A stretch of DNA of 64,000 nucleotides from a virus. Position 1 is the first letter of the stretch, and every line of letters starts with the position of its first letter. Location: positions 64,001 through 128,000 of the IMG/VR virus record IMGVR_UViG_3300035698_007246; one strand, given 5' to 3'. A model generated the notes under the pieces. That model saw only the letters and a list, made by a program, of their open reading frames with translations, had not been told where the DNA came from and ran no database searches. The position numbers were made by a program, and so were the translations under genes. Positions 49,406 through 58,112 of this stretch are shown piece after piece.

Positions 49406-49927
49406 TTATTTTATAAGTTCAGCATCAACGACTTTACAACCATCAGAGTTTTCATATCGTTTATTAAATTCATTAAATTCATTTTCATAAAATTCGAAAT
49501 TTTGTTTTGCAATTTCTGTGAAAAATCGTATAAAAATCCACGTAAGTAAAGAAACCATACCAAACACCCACCACCCCACACCAATCAAACCACACATCAT
49601 TAAAAATGAAATTGTGGCTCGCAATACTCTATATTTTATTGGAGGATATAATTTTTTTGCTTCCTCATAGGTTTTATTTAACAATTTTAAAAATAACCCA
49701 TCTTCGAGTTGTTTTCTTTTATGTTTTGCTTCTACATATAATACTTTACTTTTATGAACAGTATATGCAAATGTGAGAGTACCTAACCCCATTATAAACC
49801 CCCCAAGCCATAAAATAAGACCATAAATATTAATCGCCCATTGGTGACCAGTTACAGCAAATGCGTATATACTAATCCCTATAAACCACATGAAATCATT
49901 TTTATGTTTGTTTATAAATTCTTTCAT
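49406..49927 (-). CDS. multi-pass membrane protein
   Basis: 173 residues; AAAGGGGA before the ATG. Hydrophobic segments at about 13-30, 34-55, 106-122 and 124-138, with a charged loop between pairs. Function unknown. Confidence 0.65.
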   Translation of the reverse strand: MKEFINKHKNDFMWFIGISIYAFAVTGHQWAINIYGLILWLGGFIMGLGTLTFAYTVHKSKVLYVEAKHKRKQLEDGLFLKLLNKTYEEAKKLYPPIKYRVLRATISFLMMCGLIGVGWWVFGMVSLLTWIFIRFFTEIAKQNFEFYENEFNEFNKRYENSDGCKVVDAELIK

Positions 49928-49947
49928 ACAATCCCCTTTGAAAAAGA

Positions 49948-50397
49948 TTAATCAGTGATGTATAGTTCATCACCGATATTATATTTGTTATTACTATGGA
50001 AGATAAATCCATCATGTGTGTTGGTTGACATTCCATCACTAAGACCATAAGAATATTCAAATTCTTCCTTTTCATTTTTAAATATCCGCAATACAATTAA
50101 TGGTTTATCAATCACATGGTACGTTATTGCAACGAGTTCTGATGGGTCACATACATGATTTATAAAATCCCCATATTTACTTTTTGGTATTAAGGGAGTT
50201 TCCGTTGCAACATCTTTCACTACGACATTCTGTTGTTTTTTAGTGAACGTTGCAACGGTATCTCTACCTAATTTTTTATTGATTGTTTCTTTTGCTTCTT
50301 CAATATCAAGCGTAATTTTAACTGTGCCATCATCGTTCTTTTCAATGAAACACATCAAAACTAACACAAAATAGATTCCAAATAAAATATATCTCAT
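49948..50397 (-). CDS. protein with N-terminal signal or anchor
   Basis: 149 residues. Residues 2-17 are hydrophobic (signal peptide or anchor), then a soluble domain with acidic and Lys-rich stretches. Directly downstream of RtcB (3-base gap), so co-expressed. Confidence 0.6.
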   Translation of the reverse strand: MRYILFGIYFVLVLMCFIEKNDDGTVKITLDIEEAKETINKKLGRDTVATFTKKQQNVVVKDVATETPLIPKSKYGDFINHVCDPSELVAITYHVIDKPLIVLRIFKNEKEEFEYSYGLSDGMSTNTHDGFIFHSNNKYNIGDELYITD

Positions 50398-50400
50398 AAT

Positions 50401-51612
50401 CTATCCCTTTATCACACCAATTTGTGAAACAATTTCAACAACTTCAACTAAATCCTTTTCATTTTCAATCACCTGAGCGATGTCCTTATAAGCAGGACCG
50501 GATTCATCAAGTATTTTTGAAATATCTGGAGTTGAAACTTCAATTCCCTTTTTCTTAAATCGAGCAACCATATCATCAATGTTAAAAGTTTTACGAGCGT
50601 TAGTTCTTGACATCACTCGACCAGCACCATGACTTGCAGAATCAAAACTATCTTTATTACCAAGACCTTTGACAATATAAGATTGTGTTTCCATTGACCC
50701 CGGAATAATTCCCATATCACCTTCACGTGCTCGAATAGCACCTTTACGATGTATCATCACATTTTCACCAAAATGGTTTTCCGTTGCGGCGTAATTGTGA
50801 TGGGCATTTACTTCCATAGACACAGTTTTTGATATATGGCCATAATGTTTTTCAATTAGATTGAAAACAAGGCTTTTAAATCTTTCCATCATCACATATC
50901 TATTTTGTTTTGCAAAATCAAGTGCAAAATTCATAGCGGTGACATAATCTTGACCTTCTTGAGTATCCATTGGTAGAAATGCTAATTCCCATGACAGTGG
51001 AACCTTAGACCAATATTTTGCATTCAAGTCTTCAGCAAGTTTATTAAAATGTCCACAGACTTTGTATCCAAGATTACGACTACCAGAGTGCAACATAATA
51101 CATAAATTCCCTTTAGAATTTTTCTGCAATTCGATAAAATGGTTTCCTCCACCGAGGGTTCCAAGACTACACCGAGCAACATCAAGATTTTCTTGAATTA
51201 TATCCAATTCAGGTGCTGAATTAAATCCAACCCATTCTTGTTGAGTTTTATGTCTTCCAAATCCAACTGGAATAACTCTACGAGCACTATCAAGTACACA
51301 TTTTACAATACTTCTATTTTGAGTATCACAATTATATGTTAATATCGAAACTGGGATATTAGTTTCAAGAAAAGCCATCCCACATCCAATGTCAACACCC
51401 ACAGCATTTGGAATAACCACATCTTTTGTAGCAATAACACCACCAATTGGCATTCCATACCCTTGATGACCATCAGGCATTATTGACACATGTTTAAATA
51501 TTGCAGGATGATTAGCTAAATTCATAGCTTGGTCAATCGCACCTTGCTCTAAATCAGTTGCCCAATTTTTAATTGGTAACCGTTGTTTATCGTTATCATA
51601 TATTACATTCAT
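50401..51612 (-). CDS. rtcB: RtcB RNA ligase
   Basis: 403 residues, normal for RtcB. Motifs in order: PDGHQGYGMPIGGV (46-59), DIGCGM (74-79), GGGNHF (154-159), HSGSRNLG (175-182), HHNYA (271-275), HRKGA (288-292) and SHGAGR (327-332); His328 fits the guanylylated histidine. Known reaction: GTP- and Mn-dependent joining of 2',3'-cyclic phosphate or 3'-phosphate ends to 5'-OH ends, as in tRNA repair and splicing. GGAGTAATTA precedes the ATG. With a Tpt1-like gene and a Ro60-like gene on the same strand it points to phage-encoded RNA repair. Confidence 0.95.
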   Translation of the reverse strand: MNVIYDNDKQRLPIKNWATDLEQGAIDQAMNLANHPAIFKHVSIMPDGHQGYGMPIGGVIATKDVVIPNAVGVDIGCGMAFLETNIPVSILTYNCDTQNRSIVKCVLDSARRVIPVGFGRHKTQQEWVGFNSAPELDIIQENLDVARCSLGTLGGGNHFIELQKNSKGNLCIMLHSGSRNLGYKVCGHFNKLAEDLNAKYWSKVPLSWELAFLPMDTQEGQDYVTAMNFALDFAKQNRYVMMERFKSLVFNLIEKHYGHISKTVSMEVNAHHNYAATENHFGENVMIHRKGAIRAREGDMGIIPGSMETQSYIVKGLGNKDSFDSASHGAGRVMSRTNARKTFNIDDMVARFKKKGIEVSTPDISKILDESGPAYKDIAQVIENEKDLVEVVEIVSQIGVIKG

Positions 51613-51615
51613 TAA

Positions 51616-51879
51616 TTACTCCAATTCATAAGTGGTTTTTACTTTATATATTTTATCACAATGCCCTGCCATGTGTGACACACCATTTTCAACATATTGT
51701 TTAACTTGTTCTTCCCATTTCTTACGTTCTTTATATACAGTATAAAATGTTTTTTCGGGAATTTTCCAAGAAACTTCTGGATGATCCCAATCATTTTTTG
51801 AAGTTTCTGCAACAAATGTAATTAAAAAATAATGTGGGGAATCAAACGTTTTATGATTTTCAATAGTCACATTTTCCAT
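51616..51879 (-). CDS. small unknown protein
   Basis: 87 residues, three bases upstream of RtcB and likely in its transcript. Mixed alpha/beta. No family recognised. Confidence 0.6.
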   Translation of the reverse strand: MENVTIENHKTFDSPHYFLITFVAETSKNDWDHPEVSWKIPEKTFYTVYKERKKWEEQVKQYVENGVSHMAGHCDKIYKVKTTYELE

Positions 51880-51917
51880 TTTCTTTTCCTAAATAATAAG
51901 CGGGAGTCCCCACCCGA

Positions 51918-52436
51918 TTATAGTTTCGATATAAATTCAATAATATCTTCAAATTTAGACTCTGTTGTTCCAAACATTTCTTTCATTTGAGTGTCACAAA
52001 TTTGTTTCTGCAATTTCATTTGGTGCCGTTCCATTGCTTTGATATTATCTATAGTGATTGTTTTAACACGTGCTTTGTTATAAGCAAATAAAAATCCTGC
52101 TTGTTTACTGTAAGTATCATTTTCGTGGCAAATTGTTGTTCCAAAACGACCATCATATAATGTAACACGAGTTGTTTGTCCAGAAAATTTAACAGTATCG
52201 ACTTCAGGATAGTTGTTTCTAATTGTATCCATGAATTTAACTCTATCCAACCGTTTTGCAAGGTCAGCGTCAACTACTATGTGTTCTCTAAAAAACAATA
52301 CAGTATTCTTTTTTTGAGAAACAAAATTTAATGCTGATGTTGCTGATTTGAATTTTTGATTAATTTCATTTGTACCATTGTTTCCTTGTGATAATTTCCA
52401 AGAACCAATTCCATTTTTTTTTAATTGATAATTCAT
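51918..52436 (-). CDS. unknown protein
   Basis: 172 residues; first gene behind the minus-strand promoter at 52487, in the probable RtcB transcript. Mixed alpha/beta, helical C-terminus. No family recognised. Confidence 0.65.
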   Translation of the reverse strand: MNYQLKKNGIGSWKLSQGNNGTNEINQKFKSATSALNFVSQKKNTVLFFREHIVVDADLAKRLDRVKFMDTIRNNYPEVDTVKFSGQTTRVTLYDGRFGTTICHENDTYSKQAGFLFAYNKARVKTITIDNIKAMERHQMKLQKQICDTQMKEMFGTTESKFEDIIEFISKL

Positions 52437-52486
52437 ATTTTATATTTTATCTCCTTTAAAAGATTTTAATAATTTTATATAATACT

Positions 52487-52515
52487 AATATAATTCATGG
52501 TAAATGTGCTGTCAA
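52487..52515 (-). promoter_or_regulatory. sigma70-like phage promoter, minus strand
   Basis: TTGACA, 17-base spacer (ending CCATGAAT), TATATT; drives the unit that includes rtcB. Confidence 0.8.
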
Positions 52516-52532
52516 CCCCTAAATGAAACTTT

Positions 52533-52808
52533 TTAATTTTCCCATTCTGAAACACGGGGTATATGTGCCATATGTTTAACATCCGGTCTACCAACCCACA
52601 TATTTTTTATAGAGTGGTTAATAATCCACTTAATTTTCATCTGTTGTTCTGATAAATCACCTTGGTCGAATTCCAACACATGATTGATAGCGAGAATTTG
52701 TTTTGATTTTGAAATTATTGATAATAACAGGATAAAAAGAAAACCAATAATAAAAATCATACCAATCAATGCTATGTTCTGATAAATAACTTGTGATAAT
52801 ACGTCCAT
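52533..52808 (-). CDS. membrane-anchored small protein
   Basis: 91 residues. One N-terminal membrane segment (about 10-34), then a soluble tail. AAGGAG before the ATG. Own promoter. Its stop lies just upstream of the next promoter. Confidence 0.65.
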   Translation of the reverse strand: MDVLSQVIYQNIALIGMIFIIGFLFILLLSIISKSKQILAINHVLEFDQGDLSEQQMKIKWIINHSIKNMWVGRPDVKHMAHIPRVSEWEN

Positions 52809-52849
52809 AAAAAACTCCTTTGAATAGGTTTTAACATTTAATTTAAAAA

Positions 52850-52878
52850 AATATAATTCATGGTCAAAGAGTTGTCAA
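52850..52878 (-). promoter_or_regulatory. sigma70-like phage promoter, minus strand
   Basis: TTGACA, 17-base spacer (ACTCTTTGACCATGAAT), TATATT. Only 21 bases separate it from the divergent promoter at 52900. Confidence 0.8.
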
Positions 52879-52899
52879 GATAAAAATTACATTTTTTTA

Positions 52900-52928
52900 T
52901 TGACAACACAAATCCCATAATATATATT
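52900..52928 (+). promoter_or_regulatory. sigma70-like promoter, plus strand
   Basis: TTGACA, 17-base spacer, TATATT, divergent from the promoter at 52850; drives two small + genes. Confidence 0.8.
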
Positions 52929-52962
52929 GTATTGTATTATTAATTTAAACAATGGAGGAATG

Positions 52963-53181
52963 ATGAGAAAAACTGTAGTAATATACAACAAAGACAATGA
53001 TTTGGTATATTTCCAATATGTGATACTAAAGGATAATGAATACCGAGCTGCCTATGATGAGTTTAAAACTGGCAATCGGGAACGTGCGGATATATCACTT
53101 TTTATATCCGGGGTGGAAAAGCAAGGTATAATTAAACAAAAACCAATATCAATTGAACTTATAAATCTTGTAGTTGTATAG
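52963..53181 (+). CDS. small unknown protein (paralogue 1)
   Basis: 72 residues from ATG 52963 (GGAGGA upstream). Beta-rich start, then helix and strand. Same length and layout as the next gene, with weak similarity in the end (IKQKP versus IKMKP), so probably a tandem duplicate. Function unknown. Confidence 0.65.
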   Translation: MRKTVVIYNKDNDLVYFQYVILKDNEYRAAYDEFKTGNRERADISLFISGVEKQGIIKQKPISIELINLVVV

Positions 53182-53191
53182 GAGGAATTAT

Positions 53192-53404
53192 ATGGAAGAG
53201 GTGTATTTTTATGGTGGGATAAACACTTATAGAGTGAAAGTTTTAAATAAATCCGAATTTTTTGGAGCTTTAAATGGTATAACAAATATAAGTGAGAATG
53301 AATTCAGAGAATTTTTATCAGATTGTGAAAAAAAAGAAATGATAAAAATGAAACCTTCAAAGGCAACGTTAATATATTTGGGTGCTCATGTTGTTGCTAA
53401 ATAA
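53192..53404 (+). CDS. small unknown protein (paralogue 2)
   Basis: 70 residues from ATG 53192 (AGGAGGAATT upstream). Layout mirrors the preceding gene. Ends just before a bidirectional terminator. Confidence 0.65.
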   Translation: MEEVYFYGGINTYRVKVLNKSEFFGALNGITNISENEFREFLSDCEKKEMIKMKPSKATLIYLGAHVVAK

Positions 53405-53406
53405 TA

Positions 53407-53428
53407 AATGGGGCATTGCCCCATTTTT
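53407..53428. terminator. bidirectional terminator
   Basis: AATGGGGCA / TGCCCCATTTTT hairpin between the converging ends of the + gene (53404) and the - gene (53427). Confidence 0.85.
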
Positions 53429-54254
53429 ATTCCCAAAATACTTCTACTTCAAAATTTTCACGTTCTAAAATTACATTTGTTGGTTTATTTTCCAACAACA
53501 ATGTGATGTTTTTCTTAATCACCTTAATATAATTAGACATATTGAAGTTTGTTTTCCATGCTTTTCCCTTAGTCCAGATAACTTTTCCAGTTTCAAGCAA
53601 CTCTTTCCTATAATTTGAATCTAATAAGTCCGCTGTAACATGCCCTACCCTACCAGATTTAATCGCATTTAATAAATCTTTATTATTGATTACTTTTCCA
53701 TCTCCAAGATTAATTACTTTTGCGTCAATAGGTAAAGTTTCAAGAATATCTTTATTAATTATACATTTTGTTTTATCAGTAATTGGCAAATCAACAATAA
53801 GGGTGTTTGTTGAATAAATTGCATTGTATATTGATGTTTCTGATGATTCTAAATTGAGGTGTTGGACATGTTTATAGTTTTTATTAAGTAATTTGCCTGT
53901 ATCCCCTGCTGTAAATACAGTATAATATGGCAAATAATACTCTTTTTTGATTGTTGATTGTAACCATTCGAGTATAGGAGACTTTGTATATGAAATATTT
54001 ATTACACCAACGTTATTATTTTGACAATGTTTCAAATTAATATTATCTGGAGCATAATTTCTATTAAGTATCCACTTGAGGTTAGGCATTTGACGAATTA
54101 TCTTGTTATCAACCTTGCTTGTTTTAACAGATAAGACTTCACATTCCAACATGCTATGGGATAATGTATCCCGACCACCTACAAAATAATGTTCTGATAA
54201 GTCATTTTGTAATTTTTTTGTAAAATCTTTTTTATCTTTAAATAAAATCTTCAT
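53427..54254 (-). CDS. D-2-hydroxyacid dehydrogenase-like protein
   Basis: 275 residues. MPNLKWILNRNYAPDNI, then VDLPITDKTKCIINKDIL, INLGDGKVINNKDLLNAIKSGRVGHVTADLLDS (positions about 155-215) follow the NAD-domain pattern of D-isomer 2-hydroxyacid dehydrogenases. The nucleotide-binding Gly motif is altered (AGDTGKLL) and the catalytic Glu/His at the end are not evident, so it may be a non-catalytic or repurposed dehydrogenase fold. Usual length is about 320. Confidence 0.55.
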   Translation of the reverse strand: MKILFKDKKDFTKKLQNDLSEHYFVGGRDTLSHSMLECEVLSVKTSKVDNKIIRQMPNLKWILNRNYAPDNINLKHCQNNNVGVINISYTKSPILEWLQSTIKKEYYLPYYTVFTAGDTGKLLNKNYKHVQHLNLESSETSIYNAIYSTNTLIVDLPITDKTKCIINKDILETLPIDAKVINLGDGKVINNKDLLNAIKSGRVGHVTADLLDSNYRKELLETGKVIWTKGKAWKTNFNMSNYIKVIKKNITLLLENKPTNVILERENFEVEVFWE

Positions 54255-54297
54255 TAAATCTCCTTCAGCTTTTCAATATAGTCATAAATATCACTAA

Positions 54298-54305
54298 TAT
54301 TTATA
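54298..54305 (-). promoter_or_regulatory. possible late-type promoter (TATAAATA)
   Basis: Minus-strand AAAATATAAATATTAG, 44 bases before the dehydrogenase-like start. Weak, as the 8-mer is common by chance here. Confidence 0.3.
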
Positions 54306-54834
54306 TTTTGGCTAAATCAGACTTTCTTTTAAATATCATGAAATATGAATGGTTTATTTTTACTCCATCTTGGGGAGTTTCATCATAAATGATTCGATTT
54401 TTATATGCAATGACATCACTTAACACAAATCCAGACTTCTCAGCACACTCTTTCACGTCATATGAGCCACGTAGCTGCCCCATACACCTAAAATCTGTAA
54501 TTCTGACAACTAAGACACCATATTTAAATAACATGGCGTTAAAACGCCCTATGTGGCTTTTTAAAACATCATCGAAATTTTTATTACGAGGGGTTTCAAA
54601 AAAGATAATGTTGTATTTGAAGTCTTTTGCAAATCCTGTGATGTTGTTTGTCTTTGTCACATCAAACAGTTTACTGTTTTCTTGAGACCAATAGTGTGTG
54701 TTTGTCACATCTAACACTTTAGTCTTTCTATTTCGACCACGGAATGGGTCAAAATAGTTAATAATTTTCCCGAATGTCATTTTTACATTTGTATTTTCAA
54801 CAATAGACGGGAAAGGTATTTGAGCTTGAATCAT
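54301..54834 (-). CDS. possible SAM-dependent methyltransferase-like protein
   Basis: 177 residues. VLDVTNTHYW near 40-49, YNIIFFETPRNKNFDDVL near 74-91, and a late YFMIFKRK strand resemble the strand order of phage DNA-methyltransferase-like proteins, but no clear SAM Gly motif or DPPY/NPPY is visible. ATGA overlap with the HAD gene. Tentative. Confidence 0.35.
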   Translation of the reverse strand: MIQAQIPFPSIVENTNVKMTFGKIINYFDPFRGRNRKTKVLDVTNTHYWSQENSKLFDVTKTNNITGFAKDFKYNIIFFETPRNKNFDDVLKSHIGRFNAMLFKYGVLVVRITDFRCMGQLRGSYDVKECAEKSGFVLSDVIAYKNRIIYDETPQDGVKINHSYFMIFKRKSDLAKI

Positions 54835-55376
54835 AATTTTATATCTTTTAGTCCTTTTACTTGCACTACACAGGAGTCATTTATAGGGAAAGAATGATTA
54901 TGGGGTGTGTTATGATTGGATATATAGAATGCTTTCTTAACACCAGTGTTTAAAGCGTCAATAATAGTCTCTGGTCTATCATCTATAACAACATCATAGT
55001 CATTTTCTTTAAAATGAGCAGTCTTATCAAAACTACCAAGCAATACAATATTGGTTATTTCGGGAAAGTGGGTCTTTATCATACCAACCGTCCCCCATTT
55101 TATTTTATTATCACGAGCGGTTACACAAGCCATGTAATGACCTGCGGATTTCCACTCTTTAATTTTCTTTTTTGAGCCATATGTTGGTTTGAATTTACAC
55201 ATATACTCTGGCATTTTAAACCTCTTATAGCATTCATCACGACCTACAACACCTAATTCTTTCAAATGGTATGTATATTGGCTTCTTAATAGTGGGTTTA
55301 GCTTTAAATCTCGTATTACATCAAAGGGTATAGTATTATCGAACAGTGTGTCATCCAAATCAATAGCAATTCTCAT
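54831..55376 (-). CDS. HAD-superfamily 5'-nucleotidase/phosphatase
   Basis: 181 residues. DLDDT (6-10) with Asp6 and Asp8 as nucleophile and acid/base, VTAR (85-88), a Lys-containing loop near 115-120, and VIDDRPETI (130-138) with the metal-binding Asp pair. This is the layout of the C1-type HAD phosphatases close to cytosolic 5'(3')-deoxyribonucleotidases. Directly downstream of the methyltransferase gene (one-base spacing). Likely trims nucleotides; substrate unproven. Confidence 0.8.
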   Translation of the reverse strand: MRIAIDLDDTLFDNTIPFDVIRDLKLNPLLRSQYTYHLKELGVVGRDECYKRFKMPEYMCKFKPTYGSKKKIKEWKSAGHYMACVTARDNKIKWGTVGMIKTHFPEITNIVLLGSFDKTAHFKENDYDVVIDDRPETIIDALNTGVKKAFYISNHNTPHNHSFPINDSCVVQVKGLKDIKL

Positions 55377-56840
55377 TTATAAACATCCTTTTAATATATG
55401 TGCTATAACATCAACAGTCCAACCATTACCTAACATCTTATACCGTTGACTATTACTCACAAATGTAATATTCTCCATTTTTAAACCCGATAATTCCACT
55501 TTCAATAAGTTGTGACGCAATTTGTTCAAGTTGTCTATGGATAATTGAATGTTCACTTTGTCCATTACAAATGAAAAGATTTTCAATTCTATTATCAATT
55601 TTATCAAGATTGATATGATGAACTTTTTCATTACTTGTAAGTTGTCGTCCAATACAATCTTCCATAACTTTCCTGTGAACGTCTTTACCATTAATACGTT
55701 TTCTGTATCCACGACTTCCCAATTTATTTTTTTGATTATCTGAGAATAATGGGTCTCTGTGTCGTCTCCAATTTTGGTAATGTTTATTACACATTCCTCT
55801 TGCACCGCCACCCTTTTCTCCAATTTTTCTATCACAATACTTACATTTTTGTTCTGATTGAAATAGTTTTTTAGGTAATTCAACTGAACCATGTCGTTCA
55901 TATCGTTTATAATGTAAAGAACAGAGTTCTCCATATTTATGTGTTGTTGCTTGTCTATTACATCCGCTAACACTACATTTTTGTTTTTGCATAAAAATAC
56001 TCCATTGTTATTTATTTCCTGTGTAATACACATAAAGTATTTATACAAATTCGAAATTTTAGTATAATCATCTGGTACTGTCTGTAATCTTTCACATTCA
56101 ATTGGTGTTAATTTTCGCCACTCAACACCATCTAATATAGCATAATTATATGGGGTTGTGACACGTAATATATTAAATTTATCTTTAAAATTAAAACCCC
56201 CTTTATTGAAACCATGTGGCGTTTCAAAAACTAACTGCCGTCTACATCTATCAAAATATGATTTTAAATCCCCACCTTTAAAATAATGTGCATCAACACA
56301 ATAACTTTTATCTCTATCAACATATCCATGTTCTATAATATTTGTTAATAATACTCCTTTATCTTCAGGTTGTTTAATGTTAGGAATATTAGTCCAATAA
56401 TATCTAACACGATTTTGTGCTGATACTAATACACTATTAATACAAATTGGTTCAACACCCAGATGTTCTGATATAATATCTAAATATTCTTTCTTCATTC
56501 TTACATTCTCGAATAAAAAATATTTAGGTCTACATTCTTTTAGTAATCGGACAAACTCAAAAAACAATTTTGACCGTGGGTCATCAAATGCTAATTGTTT
56601 GCCAGCAAAACTAAATCCTTGACATGGACTTCCCCCAACAAGTAAATCAATCGGTTCTAAATTTTCAGCTCGTACATTACAAACATCACCAAGTTGTATA
56701 GTATCTGGGTAATTATAATCATTTACTTGGTTGGCATATTTATCAATTTCACTACTATAACGTTTATTAACCTTAATACCTAATCGGTCTAAAACTATCC
56801 AGATACATCCCATACCATTAAAAGTACTCAACACATTCAT
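55377..56840 (-). CDS. DNA cytosine-5 methyltransferase interrupted by a nested HNH gene
   Basis: 487 residues. N-terminal part has SAM-binding motif I (FNGMGC, 7-12), the catalytic SPCQG (71-75, Cys73), ENV (111-113) and QNRVR (142-146). The target-recognition region leads to RKLTPIECERLQTVPDDYTK at about 242-261. The final motifs, SNSQRYKMLGNGW and VDVIAHIL, come only at residue 463 onward, about 200 residues later than expected. The extra 597 bases contain an HNH endonuclease gene in another frame, yet the methyltransferase frame stays open right across. Methyltransferases with a large insert may still fold; activity is uncertain. Upstream partner restriction enzyme: none seen. Confidence 0.8.
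   Translation of the reverse strand: MNVLSTFNGMGCIWIVLDRLGIKVNKRYSSEIDKYANQVNDYNYPDTIQLGDVCNVRAENLEPIDLLVGGSPCQGFSFAGKQLAFDDPRSKLFFEFVRLLKECRPKYFLFENVRMKKEYLDIISEHLGVEPICINSVLVSAQNRVRYYWTNIPNIKQPEDKGVLLTNIIEHGYVDRDKSYCVDAHYFKGGDLKSYFDRCRRQLVFETPHGFNKGGFNFKDKFNILRVTTPYNYAILDGVEWRKLTPIECERLQTVPDDYTKISNLYKYFMCITQEINNNGVFLCKNKNVVLADVIDKQQHINMENSVLYIINDMNDMVQLNYLKNYFNQNKNVSIVIEKLEKRVAVQEECVINITKIGDDTETHYSQIIKKINWEVVDTENVLMVKTFTGKLWKIVLDDNLQVMKKFIISILIKLIIELKIFSFVMDKVNIQLSIDNLNKLRHNLLKVELSGLKMENITFVSNSQRYKMLGNGWTVDVIAHILKGCL
55453..55992 (-). CDS. HNH homing endonuclease nested in the methyltransferase gene
   Basis: 179 residues. Two N-terminal zinc-knuckle-like units (CSVSGCNRQA..., CKYCDRKIG), then an HNH_3-type domain: VHRKVMEDCIGR, VHHINLDKIDNRIENLFICN, SEHSIIHRQ (about 106-155). 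ATG 55992 follows GGAG, and a TATAAATA box lies 46 bases upstream. Its final codons are shared with the resuming methyltransferase sequence (TGT GAG TAA over GTGAGTAAT). Group I-intron-free insertions of this kind are known for phage homing endonucleases. Confidence 0.8.
   Translation of the reverse strand: MQKQKCSVSGCNRQATTHKYGELCSLHYKRYERHGSVELPKKLFQSEQKCKYCDRKIGEKGGGARGMCNKHYQNWRRHRDPLFSDNQKNKLGSRGYRKRINGKDVHRKVMEDCIGRQLTSNEKVHHINLDKIDNRIENLFICNGQSEHSIIHRQLEQIASQLIESGIIGFKNGEYYICE
56038..56045 (-). promoter_or_regulatory. possible late-type promoter for the nested HNH gene
   Basis: Minus-strand GAATTTGTATAAATACTTTATG at the left edge of the inserted segment, matching the GAATTTGTATAAATA at 24551 upstream of the decoration-like gene. 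Confidence 0.45.
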
Positions 56841-56950
56841 TATATTTTATCCTACACATTTAAATTCTGCTTCTTAGCAATATAATATTTAATTACTTTT
56901 TAGGTGGAGCGGTATCTCCCATTTTTGAACAGAATTAAAAATATTTTAAA

Positions 56951-57262
56951 TTAATATGGATTTTTATTACCAGTTAAAACTTCAGCTTGTTCTGACTGTG
57001 ACATATTTTTTTTCCATGCTTTCTTACCATATTCATTTTCATAACAATACCCTACAATATCAAATGCCGTAGAACCACCAAACATCTTTTCCAAGTCGCC
57101 TTTACATTGATAATTTCGAGTTTTACCATCTTTGCACTCTTTAGGGATACGTTCTATACACAACATATCATCCGGTGGTTGCATACCCTTTGGCATGTGT
57201 GAACTTGTGTTAAATTCTTTTACTTTTCCGCATTTTTTACAGAGGTAATCAAACGTAGGCAT
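56951..57262 (-). CDS. FmdB-like zinc-ribbon protein
   Basis: 103 residues. The N-terminus MPTFDYLCKKCGK is the FmdB-type zinc-ribbon start; further Cys near 35, 43 and 53 could complete a second site. FmdB-like proteins are putative regulators in bacteria; in phage the role is unknown. Confidence 0.65.
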   Translation of the reverse strand: MPTFDYLCKKCGKVKEFNTSSHMPKGMQPPDDMLCIERIPKECKDGKTRNYQCKGDLEKMFGGSTAFDIVGYCYENEYGKKAWKKNMSQSEQAEVLTGNKNPY

Positions 57263-57272
57263 TCATTTCTCC

Positions 57273-57743
57273 TTATTTCAATTTGTCAATTTTATTTTTT
57301 AAGTTATCTGTATTAGTTTTTAATGTTTTTATAATAGTAACCAATTCTAAAGACCTGGATTTTATTAATCTTGCAGTTTCTTTGTTTGTAGTAATGGGTA
57401 TGTGTAGGTTTTTCATTTCCCGATTAATGGAATTCACTAATTCGGTAACGGTATTGTCTAAATTTTCATGCGTCCGCTGTACACTCATCAACTTTATCTT
57501 GGATTTGTCTAATTTATCAACGATTTTGGAAATCAAATCAAGTGATTTTTGTCTATCATCATCAACTTTAGACATTATTCCAATTAATTTTAATATTACC
57601 TCATCAAATACATCATGTAATTGTTCTTTAAATGCAATATTTGATTTGGTATTGTTTTTATATTGTCTTGTTATCCTATACAACGCATACAATATACATA
57701 CCATTAATATGAAATTAACTATTACTGTTATCATTAGTATCAT
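57273..57743 (-). CDS. membrane-anchored coiled-coil protein
   Basis: 156 residues. One N-terminal membrane segment (about 4-23), then a heptad-rich helix across most of the protein. Overlaps the upstream gene. Function unknown. Confidence 0.65.
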   Translation of the reverse strand: MILMITVIVNFILMVCILYALYRITRQYKNNTKSNIAFKEQLHDVFDEVILKLIGIMSKVDDDRQKSLDLISKIVDKLDKSKIKLMSVQRTHENLDNTVTELVNSINREMKNLHIPITTNKETARLIKSRSLELVTIIKTLKTNTDNLKNKIDKLK

Positions 57744-58092
57744 TTACGTCCTCATCTCCCGTCAATTGTTTTCTATATACAGAATCTTCATCAAACTGTT
57801 TTAATTTCTCTTCACGAAGTGTATTATTCACATCATATGATTCAAGTCTCTTAGCCATTGTTGTAATCAATGAACCATAATCCAATAGTTCCATATTTTT
57901 ATACATATCATATAAACAAACCTGAACCATTGTCCATGTGTTGGAATGACCATTAAGATATGATTGAACTACATCATGTTCAGAACATTTTACTTTAGCT
58001 TTAAGAATTTCATTGATATCTTTTAATTGACGCATTCTGGAATTGCGTTCTTTTATATGTCTTAATATTTTTTTGATTGATTTAAAAAACAT
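57715..58092 (-). CDS. unknown helical protein
   Basis: 125 residues from ATG 58092 (AAAGGTGG upstream). Basic helical start, acidic tail. No family recognised. Confidence 0.6.
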   Translation of the reverse strand: MFFKSIKKILRHIKERNSRMRQLKDINEILKAKVKCSEHDVVQSYLNGHSNTWTMVQVCLYDMYKNMELLDYGSLITTMAKRLESYDVNNTLREEKLKQFDEDSVYRKQLTGDEDVNDTNDNSNS

Positions 58093-58112
58093 CGTATCCA
58101 CCTTTCAAAATT

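Noticed and set aside
49902-50096. 64-codon frame on the minus strand
   Set aside because: Lies inside two better supported genes in other frames with no ribosome site of its own.
55453-56057. Group I intron around the nested HNH gene
   Set aside because: The segment is almost entirely coding with only about 60 extra bases, too little for a group I core, and the host frame stays open across it.
57283-57804. 173-codon plus-strand frame opposite two minus-strand genes
   Set aside because: Antisense to a coiled-coil gene whose heptads keep the opposite frame open; no promoter or ribosome site.
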